From the NCBI GenBank assembly GCA_016302405.1, contig JAEDNR010000072.1:1-10326 (forward strand): a stretch of DNA of 10,326 bases, written 5' to 3'. A program made the translations under genes and the position numbers. Positions 5,813-10,326 of this stretch are shown one piece after another; position 1 is the first letter of the stretch; the number at the start of each line of letters is the position of its first letter. The DNA is from Oscillospiraceae bacterium. Its GTDB lineage: Bacteria; Bacillota; Clostridia; Oscillospirales; Oscillospiraceae. The notes under the pieces are model-generated. The model had not been told where the DNA came from. It saw only the letters and a list, made by a program, of their open reading frames with translations, and did no database searches.

Positions 5813-5841
5813 AATTTAGCACAAAGGCAGCCTTTTTGCAA
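5813..5841 (-). promoter_or_regulatory. SigA-type promoter for spo0A
   Basis: Minus-strand TTGCAA (5841-5836), a 17-base spacer and TAAATT (5818-5813) form a reasonable vegetative promoter ~90 bases before the spo0A start. 0A-box-like sites lie upstream of it at 5863 and 5921, consistent with autoregulation as known for spo0A in Bacillus. Confidence 0.5.
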
Positions 5842-5862
5842 GGACAAACAAAAACAATCGCT

Positions 5863-5969
5863 CGTCGAAAATTGACGTTTTTCTCGTTTTTTGTCTATAT
5901 TTTGTGACTTTTCGAGATATTTCGACTTCTTGGTCCGCTTCGTCGCGCGGTTGACGAAAGGCTGTCGAT
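5863..5969. promoter_or_regulatory. Cluster of 0A-box-like heptamers between spo0A and pepF
   Basis: Against the known 0A box TGTCGAA, one-mismatch matches are CGTCGAA (5863-5869, +), AGTCGAA (5927-5921, -), TGACGAA (5952-5958, +) and TGTCGAT (5963-5969, +). Four near-matches in about 110 bases, directly between spo0A and its divergent neighbour, suggest Spo0A binds here. Single-mismatch heptamers do occur by chance in an AT-rich stretch, so this is tentative. Confidence 0.45.
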
Positions 5970-5979
5970 GATGTAAAAT
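5951..5979 (+). promoter_or_regulatory. SigA-type promoter for pepF
   Basis: TTGACG (5951-5956), a 17-base spacer and TAAAAT (5974-5979) give a strong promoter with a start near 5986 and a ~22-base leader carrying AAGGAGG (5994-6000). The 0A-like boxes at 5952-5958 and 5963-5969 overlap its -35 and spacer, a layout expected for repression. Confidence 0.75.
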
Positions 5980-6007
5980 AGCAGCATAAAAGCAAGGAGG
6001 CTGCGTT

Positions 6008-7762
6008 ATGAATTACAAATGGAACCTGGATTCCATCTACCATGGTTTTGACGATCCGCAGTACGATGCCGACATGGTGTTCCTGCGCCGGCAGGTGGAG
6101 CTGTTTACACTGCTTTCCGGCAAGCTGCCCGGCATGGACCCCAGGCAGGGTCTGCGGGAGGGCCTGGCCATTCTGGAAGCCATGGAACAGACCGCCCAGA
6201 AGCTGGCTCTCTACGCCGAGCTGCGCCAGTCCACGGACACCAAGAATCCCGAAGCCAGCTCCAAAATGGGGCAGATCATGACCATTTACAGCGCTGCCGC
6301 CGCACCCCAGGCTGCTTTTCAGGCCTGGGCTGCCGGTCTGGATATTCAGGCGTTGATACAGGACGATTGCCTGCTCCGGGACTACACCTTCCTGCTCACC
6401 AAGATGCAGGAAAAGCGCAAATATCTTCTTTCCGGAGACGGGGAAGCCGTTGCCGCCCGGTTTCGCATCTCCGGCACGAACGCCTGGGCGGAGCTGCAGC
6501 AGTACCTGACCAGCACCGTGCGTGTTTCTTACCGGGGCGCTGTCACCAACCTGTCCGCCATCCGGAACATGGCCTATGACCCGGACCCCCAGGTCCGAAA
6601 GGACGCCTACGAAGCAGAGCTAGCCTGCTACGGCGCCATTGCGGACCCCGTTGCCTACGCCCTGAATTCTATCAAAATGGAGACTATCTCCGACTGTGCC
6701 CTCCGGGGATACGCTTCTCCTCTGGACCGGACCCTGCAGCACGCCGATATGAAGCGGGAAACCCTGGACGCCATGCTGGGTGCAATCGAAGAATATCTTC
6801 CCAAATTCCGCCAGTATCTGAAAGCCAAGGCCGCCGCCCTGGGCCATGAAAACGGACTTCCCTGGTATGACCTGTTCGCGCCCATGGGCTCTTCCAGCAC
6901 CACCTTCACCCCCGAGCAGGCCCGGGATTACCTGGTGAAGCTTTTCTCTCACTTTGACACCGACCTGTCCCGGATGATCGCCACTGCCTTTGACAACGGC
7001 TGGATCGACTTCTTCCCCAGAGACGGCAAGGCAGGCGGTGCTTTCTGCGCCGGTGTTCCCTCCTTAAAGGAGAGCCGGATCCTTACCAACTTCGACGGAA
7101 AGCTGGGTGACGTGGTGACCCTGGCCCATGAGCTGGGTCACGCTTTCCACAACCAGTGCGTGCTTCCCCACCGGCCCCTGAATCAGGACTACTCCATGCC
7201 TTTGGCGGAGACCGCCTCCACCTTCAACGAGTGCGTGGTCATGGCATCCGCCATCCGCAGCGCCGCCGATGACGCGGAGCGGCTGAGCCTGGTGGAATCC
7301 CAGCTCCAGGATACCACCCAGATCATCTGCGACATCCTGTCCCGGTACCTGTTTGAGACGGCGGTGTTTGCGGGCCGGGAATCCCGGTTCATGGACGCCG
7401 GGACCCTGTGCGACATGATGCTCACCGCCCAGAAGCAGTCCTACGGGGACGGGCTGGACCCGCAGTATCTGCACCCCTATATGTGGCTGTGCAAGAGCCA
7501 CTACTACGGCTCCACGTTCTATAATTTCCCCTATGCCTTCGGCGGTCTCTTTGCCCGGGGCCTGTACGCCCAGTATCTTGCCGAGGGGGAGGCCTTTATC
7601 CCCAAGTACAAAAAGCTACTGTACACCACAACAGTCGCCACCGCCGAGGACACCGCCAGGGTCGCCGGTATTGACCTGACGGACAAAGCCTTCTGGCGGG
7701 GCGCCCTGCAAACCGTGGCAGACCAGATCGACCTGTTCTGCGGGCTTGTAAACAAAGAATAA
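6008..7762 (+). CDS. pepF: Oligoendopeptidase F (M3B zinc metallopeptidase)
   Basis: This cytoplasmic zinc endopeptidase cleaves imported or recycled oligopeptides (roughly 7-17 residues in characterised PepF). The 584-residue product is near the usual ~600. The catalytic motif HELGH lies at 374-378 (His374 and His378 as ligands, Glu375 as base), and the third ligand Glu401 is in ETASTFNE. The N-terminal part (WNLDSIYHGFDDP onward) matches the helical PepF lobe, and the C-terminal SHYYGSTFYNFPYAFGGLFARGLY region is the conserved substrate-binding end. There is no signal peptide. The start is fixed by AAGGAGG seven bases before the ATG. The stop codon overlaps or abuts a truncated AAATTCCAAT-family repeat, so the last residues (VNKE) may have been altered by its insertion (inference). 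It is divergent from spo0A and upstream of a second peptidase. Confidence 0.95.
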   Translation: MNYKWNLDSIYHGFDDPQYDADMVFLRRQVELFTLLSGKLPGMDPRQGLREGLAILEAMEQTAQKLALYAELRQSTDTKNPEASSKMGQIMTIYSAAAAPQAAFQAWAAGLDIQALIQDDCLLRDYTFLLTKMQEKRKYLLSGDGEAVAARFRISGTNAWAELQQYLTSTVRVSYRGAVTNLSAIRNMAYDPDPQVRKDAYEAELACYGAIADPVAYALNSIKMETISDCALRGYASPLDRTLQHADMKRETLDAMLGAIEEYLPKFRQYLKAKAAALGHENGLPWYDLFAPMGSSSTTFTPEQARDYLVKLFSHFDTDLSRMIATAFDNGWIDFFPRDGKAGGAFCAGVPSLKESRILTNFDGKLGDVVTLAHELGHAFHNQCVLPHRPLNQDYSMPLAETASTFNECVVMASAIRSAADDAERLSLVESQLQDTTQIICDILSRYLFETAVFAGRESRFMDAGTLCDMMLTAQKQSYGDGLDPQYLHPYMWLCKSHYYGSTFYNFPYAFGGLFARGLYAQYLAEGEAFIPKYKKLLYTTTVATAEDTARVAGIDLTDKAFWRGALQTVADQIDLFCGLVNKE

Positions 7763-7804
7763 GGTTATCGGCTTTCGTAAGCACACTAACAAATTGGAAT
7801 TTGT
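7761..7804 (-). repeat. AAATTCCAAT-family repeat, copy R4 (reverse, one arm missing)
   Basis: AGGTTATCGGCTTTCGTAAG and the following GCACACTAAC match the reverse complement of the R1 spacer nearly base for base. The intact arm ATTGGAATTTG is at 7794-7804. The other arm is replaced by the end of pepF: similarity begins inside the stop codon. This is the left border of island 3. Confidence 0.8.
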
Positions 7805-7809
7805 AAGGG

Positions 7810-7919
7810 CGTAGGGGAGGCGTTTCGCCTCCCGCAGCAAGCGGAAAAATCTCCCAAAAGGGTGGGGCGAAACGGTAAATAGGCTGTTATGCAAAGGGAC
7901 GGGAGACCCGTCCCCTACG
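7810..7919. repeat. Inverted pair 4: two CGTAGGGGA hairpin elements
   Basis: The left element CGTAGGGGAGGCG-TTT-CGCCTCCC (7810-7833) and the right element GGGACGGG-AGA-CCCGTCCCCTACG (7896-7919) start from the same CGTAGGGGA block in opposite orientations. Each has a perfect hairpin, but the stems differ (GGGAGGCG versus GGGACGGG). The interior of about 60 bases is featureless. Neither hairpin has a T-run, so these are not obvious terminators for pepF. Confidence 0.7.
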
Positions 7920-7985
7920 AAGAGAATCGATACCGAGTTCTCCGACAAATTCCCAATTATTACGCACAACAGAACGATACCGAGC

Positions 7986-8047
7986 GGGTGGTGCTGCACG
8001 CAGTGAATCAAAATTCCAATGATTGCCGGTGGCAATCATACCTAAAT
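7986..8047 (+). repeat. 62-bp repeat, copy 2
   Basis: It matches 2764-2825 at 57 of 62 positions in the same orientation, with the ATGATTGCC/GGCAATCAT hairpin at 8019-8039 fully preserved. Unlike copy 1 it contains AAATTCCAAT (8011-8020), the arm sequence of the R family. Here it stands outside any recognisable composite element. Confidence 0.8.
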
Positions 8048-8107
8048 AAAAAGGTTGGGAACGATTACAGACCACGTTCGTCACGACTTGGCTGTCGGCC
8101 CTGCCGA

Positions 8108-8151
8108 CAAATTCCAATTTCACGATCCGCTTATAAAAGCTGACAGCCCGT
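8108..8151 (+). repeat. AAATTCCAAT-family repeat, copy R5 (right arm missing)
   Basis: CAAATTCCAAT (8108-8118) is followed by a 33-base spacer closely matching R3 (GATC-GCTTAT-A-GC-GA-AGCC-GT), then runs into AAAAAGAAAAC instead of ATTGGAATTTG. Its left end overlaps a perfect hairpin TGTCGGC-CCT-GCCGACA (8093-8109). It is the right border of island 3, 37 bases before the next gene. Confidence 0.75.
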
Positions 8152-8187
8152 AAAAAGAAAACTAACAGGAAAGGAAGCACCACTCCA

Positions 8188-9468
8188 ATGAACAGTGAAA
8201 CCCAGGCCCTGTGCGCGTTTCTGGACAACTCCCACAGCGTCTACCACGCGGCGGCCAATATCATGAACACCTTTGACCAGGCAGGCTACACCCGGCTTTC
8301 CGAAGGGGAAGGCTGGTCCCTGGTACCCGGCGGAAAATACTATACTACCCGGGGCGGAAGCTCCGTCATCGCGTTCCGTGTCCCCCAGCAGGCCCCCCAG
8401 GGCTTCCTCATCGCCGCCAGCCATACCGACCGGCCCACCTTCAAGCTGAAGTTCCGCCCGGAGCTTACGGACACCTATACCCGGGTCATCACGGAGAAAT
8501 ACGGCGGCTCCATTCTCTACTCCTGGCTGGACCGGCCCCTGTCCGTAGCCGGCCGGGTACTTGTGGAAACGGAAAAGGGCGCCGAAATCCGCCTTGTCGA
8601 TATTGACCGGGACCTGCTTCTGATTCCCAGCGTGGCCATCCACATGAACCGGCAGCTGAATGACGGCTACAAGTGGGACCTGACCCGGGATCTGACCCCG
8701 CTGTTCGGCAGCCGTGAGGACGCCGGAAAGCTGACGGCCCTTCTGGATCAGGCTGCCGGAGGCAAGATCCTCAGCCACGACCTTTACCTCTATGTCCGGC
8801 AGAAGGCCTGCGTGTGGGGTGTGGACGAAAAGTATCTCTCCTCCCCCGCCCTGGATGATCTGGAGTGTCTCTTCGGCTGCATGCAGGGCTTCCTGAACGC
8901 CGGTCCTTCCCGCTCCATCCCGGTCTTCTGCGCTCTGGACAGCGAGGAAGTGGGCTCCTGCTCGGCCCAGGGCGCCGACTCCACCTTCCTGGAGGACACC
9001 CTGACCCGCATCGCGGCAGGGGTCGGCGCCGACTACCGGCAGCTTCTGTCCCAGTCCTTCCTGGTGTCCGCGGACAACGCCCACGCCGTCCACCCCAACC
9101 ATCCGGAGCTGGCCGACCCCGGCAACGCGCCGGTCATGGGGGAAGGTATCGTACTGAAATTCAACACCTCCCTGCGCTACTGCACCGACGCCCTGGGCGC
9201 GGCGATTTTCCGCACTGTCTGCCATAAAGCAGGCGCGCCTGTCCAGTCCTACTATAACCGGGCGGACATCCCCGGTGGCAGCACCATGGGCCACATTTCC
9301 ATCGCTCATGTTTCCGTCCCCACGGCAGACATAGGGCTCCCCCAGCTCGCCATGCACAGCAGCTACGAAACTGCCCAGGTCCAGGACGCTTTGTATCTGG
9401 AGAACGCCATGACCGTTTTCTTCGGCAGCACCCTGGTTGTTTCCGGCAGCGGCTTTATGATTGATTGA
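8188..9468 (+). CDS. apeB: M18-family metalloaminopeptidase
   Basis: This cytoplasmic di-zinc aminopeptidase removes N-terminal residues from peptides; family members often prefer acidic or hydrophobic ends. The 426 residues match the usual ~430 of the ApeB group. Visible active-site elements are His79 in ASHTDRP, Asp223 in SPALDDLE (bridging ligand), the DSEEVGS motif at 251-257 (Glu253 base, Glu254 ligand), Asp296 in SADNAHAVHPN, and His390 in AMHSSYET. All expected ligands are present. The ATG at 8188 matches the family start; the AAAGGAAG site lies ~12 bases upstream, a slightly long spacing. I find no convincing promoter in island 3, so expression may come from pepF read-through or from an unrecognised promoter. 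It pairs logically with PepF for peptide breakdown. No signal peptide is seen, and a hairpin follows the stop codon. Confidence 0.93.
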   Translation: MNSETQALCAFLDNSHSVYHAAANIMNTFDQAGYTRLSEGEGWSLVPGGKYYTTRGGSSVIAFRVPQQAPQGFLIAASHTDRPTFKLKFRPELTDTYTRVITEKYGGSILYSWLDRPLSVAGRVLVETEKGAEIRLVDIDRDLLLIPSVAIHMNRQLNDGYKWDLTRDLTPLFGSREDAGKLTALLDQAAGGKILSHDLYLYVRQKACVWGVDEKYLSSPALDDLECLFGCMQGFLNAGPSRSIPVFCALDSEEVGSCSAQGADSTFLEDTLTRIAAGVGADYRQLLSQSFLVSADNAHAVHPNHPELADPGNAPVMGEGIVLKFNTSLRYCTDALGAAIFRTVCHKAGAPVQSYYNRADIPGGSTMGHISIAHVSVPTADIGLPQLAMHSSYETAQVQDALYLENAMTVFFGSTLVVSGSGFMID

Positions 9469-9474
9469 TATTTT

Positions 9475-9512
9475 CCGCCTGTGGACAGAATTCTTCCACA
9501 GGCGGATTCTCT
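9475..9512 (+). terminator. Terminator-like hairpin after the M18 aminopeptidase gene
   Basis: CCGCCTGTGGA (9475-9485) and TCCACAGGCGG (9495-9505) make a perfect 11-bp stem with a 9-base loop, seven bases after the stop codon. The tail ATTCTCTG is only weakly T-rich, so efficiency is unclear. Confidence 0.65.
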
Positions 9513-9598
9513 GAGATTTCCCGGAAATTCACAAAAAACGCAGTACAGAATCGGTATATTAACCAAGAATCTCCCCCAAAAACTGTGGAAATGCACCA

Positions 9599-9627
9599 TT
9601 GCCCCCAGAAAAAAACTATGATATGAT
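9599..9627 (+). promoter_or_regulatory. SigA-type promoter for the sugar ABC ATPase gene
   Basis: TTGCCC (9599-9604), a 17-base spacer and TATGAT (9622-9627) form a plausible promoter with a start near 9634. This predicts a leader of ~180 bases before the ATG at 9813. Confidence 0.6.
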
Positions 9628-9812
9628 AGACGCATCCTGGTAGGTAGAGCTCTACTCCACAACAATAGACCCGGCCTGCTAAAAATAAGGAGGAAAACCC
9701 CGTCAGACTCGCGGTGCGGCAGTGTGGAGACCTGTCGTAATACGTCCGCTGTTATACCCGGCGGCCGTGAGGGCATACATTGAGGATTCAGTATGCTCGG
9801 AGTCAGAACAGT
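9628..9812 (+). promoter_or_regulatory. Long leader with palindrome and orphan ribosome binding site
   Basis: The leader begins with a perfect 12-bp palindrome GTAGAGCTCTAC (9644-9655), which could be an operator or a small hairpin. A textbook AAGGAGG (9687-9693) follows, but no ATG, GTG or TTG lies at normal spacing after it. GCGGCAG (9716-9722) can pair with CTGTCGT (9732-9738), including G-U pairs, over a 9-base loop. The site before the real start is weak (CGGAG at 9798-9802). I recognise no named riboswitch. Confidence 0.4.
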
Positions 9813-10326
9813 ATGGCAAGCTTAACCCTGAAGAACATCAAGAAGGTCTACCCGTTCAACGGCGACGACGCCAAGCAGAAAAAGAAGAAGAAAAAAGGCG
9901 ACGAGCCCGAGAAGAAGAACAACCTGCAGATCACCGATGAAGGTGTCGTTGCTGTCCAGGAGTTCAACCTGGAGATCAAGGACAAGGAATTCATCGTTCT
10001 GGTCGGACCTTCCGGCTGTGGTAAGTCTACCACCCTGCGTATGATCGCCGGCCTGGAGGAGATCTCCGGCGGTGAGCTGTACATCGGCGACAAACTTGTC
10101 AACGACGTGGCCCCCAAGGATCGGGATATCGCCATGGTCTTCCAGAACTACGCCCTGTACCCCCACATGACTGTTTATGAAAACATGGCTTTCGCCCTGA
10201 AGCTGCGTCACGCGCCCAAGGACGAGATCGATAAGAAGGTCAAGGAAGCCGCTGAGATCCTGGACATCACCCAGTACCTGGGCCGTAAGCCCAAGGCTCT
10301 GTCCGGCGGTCAGCGTCAGCGTGTTG
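9813..10326 (+). CDS. ugpC: Sugar ABC transporter ATP-binding protein, MsmX/UgpC type (5' part, runs off the window)
   Basis: This is a cytoplasmic ATPase of the MalK subfamily that energises carbohydrate importers; in Firmicutes one MsmX often serves several. The visible 171 residues begin MASLTLKNIKKVYPF and include Walker A GPSGCGKST at 65-73, Q-loop Gln111 in VFQNYALYPHMTV, and signature LSGGQ at 163-167. Walker B, the H-loop and the C-terminal regulatory domain lie beyond the edge. Walker A is about 25-30 residues further from the N-terminus than in typical MalK/MsmX because of a charged insert (about 17-44) with six consecutive lysines (KKKKKK) and EPEKK. I believe related Clostridia proteins carry a similar insert. 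The start is chosen by homology (MASLTLKNI); its ribosome binding site is weak. No permease or binding-protein gene is visible upstream, which fits a shared stand-alone ATPase. Confidence 0.93.
   Translation, partial: MASLTLKNIKKVYPFNGDDAKQKKKKKKGDEPEKKNNLQITDEGVVAVQEFNLEIKDKEFIVLVGPSGCGKSTTLRMIAGLEEISGGELYIGDKLVNDVAPKDRDIAMVFQNYALYPHMTVYENMAFALKLRHAPKDEIDKKVKEAAEILDITQYLGRKPKALSGGQRQRV

Noticed and set aside
7810..7833. pepF terminator
   Set aside because: The hairpin is perfect but no T-run follows and it belongs to the inverted-pair repeat family.
8131..9357. 408-codon minus-strand reading frame opposite the M18 aminopeptidase
   Set aside because: Shadow of a gene with every M18 ligand in place.
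9714..9740. 8-codon GTG leader peptide after the orphan AAGGAGG
   Set aside because: The GTG is 20 bases from the site, too far for normal initiation; kept only as part of the leader note.

Overview
The window looks like part of the chromosome of a fairly GC-rich, spore-forming, gut-type Clostridia (Oscillospiraceae-like Firmicutes). The evidence is a recognisable Spo0A, strong AAGGAGG-type ribosome binding sites, SigA-type promoters with 17-base spacers, and a MalK/MsmX-family ATPase with a lysine-rich N-terminal insert of the kind I associate with Clostridia. The genus assignment is inference.

Layout: (1) 1-~375 is an intergenic repeat island. (2) 458-2227 (+) is a complete ABC exporter half-transporter with its own promoter and a 16-bp inverted-repeat terminator candidate. 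(3) 2287-3247 is a second, larger repeat island with no credible gene. (4) 3248-4237 (-) is a lipoprotein with three tandem 26-residue Cys-x-x-Cys repeats and a long leader. (5) 4424-4943 has no convincing gene but holds two terminator-like hairpins. (6) 4944-5723 (-) is spo0A, divergent from (7) 6008-7762 (+), oligoendopeptidase F. The region between them carries both promoters and several 0A-box-like heptamers. (8) 7761-8151 is a third repeat island. (9) 8188-9468 (+) is an M18 aminopeptidase. (10) 9813 to the window end (+) is the 5' part of a MsmX/UgpC-type sugar ABC ATPase behind a long leader.

Functionally, PepF and the M18 enzyme form an intracellular peptide-degradation pair: the endopeptidase shortens oligopeptides and the aminopeptidase trims N-terminal residues. 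Spo0A is the sporulation and stationary-phase master regulator, and 0A-like boxes overlap the pepF promoter, so peptide catabolism may be tied to nutrient limitation (inference). The two ABC genes serve separate jobs: drug or lipid export, and energising carbohydrate importers.

The most unusual content is in the three repeat islands. They contain four inverted pairs of short hairpin elements. Within each pair the flanks are shared, while the hairpin stems differ but stay perfectly self-complementary, so the stems covary. Three of the pairs have interiors of about 88-97 bases. A separate ~55-bp family, with 10-11-bp arms CAAATTCCAAT/ATTGGAATTTG around a 33-base spacer, sits at or near island borders. 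A 62-bp repeat is shared between islands 2 and 3. This resembles a BIME/MITE-like mosaic, but no transposase is present in the window.
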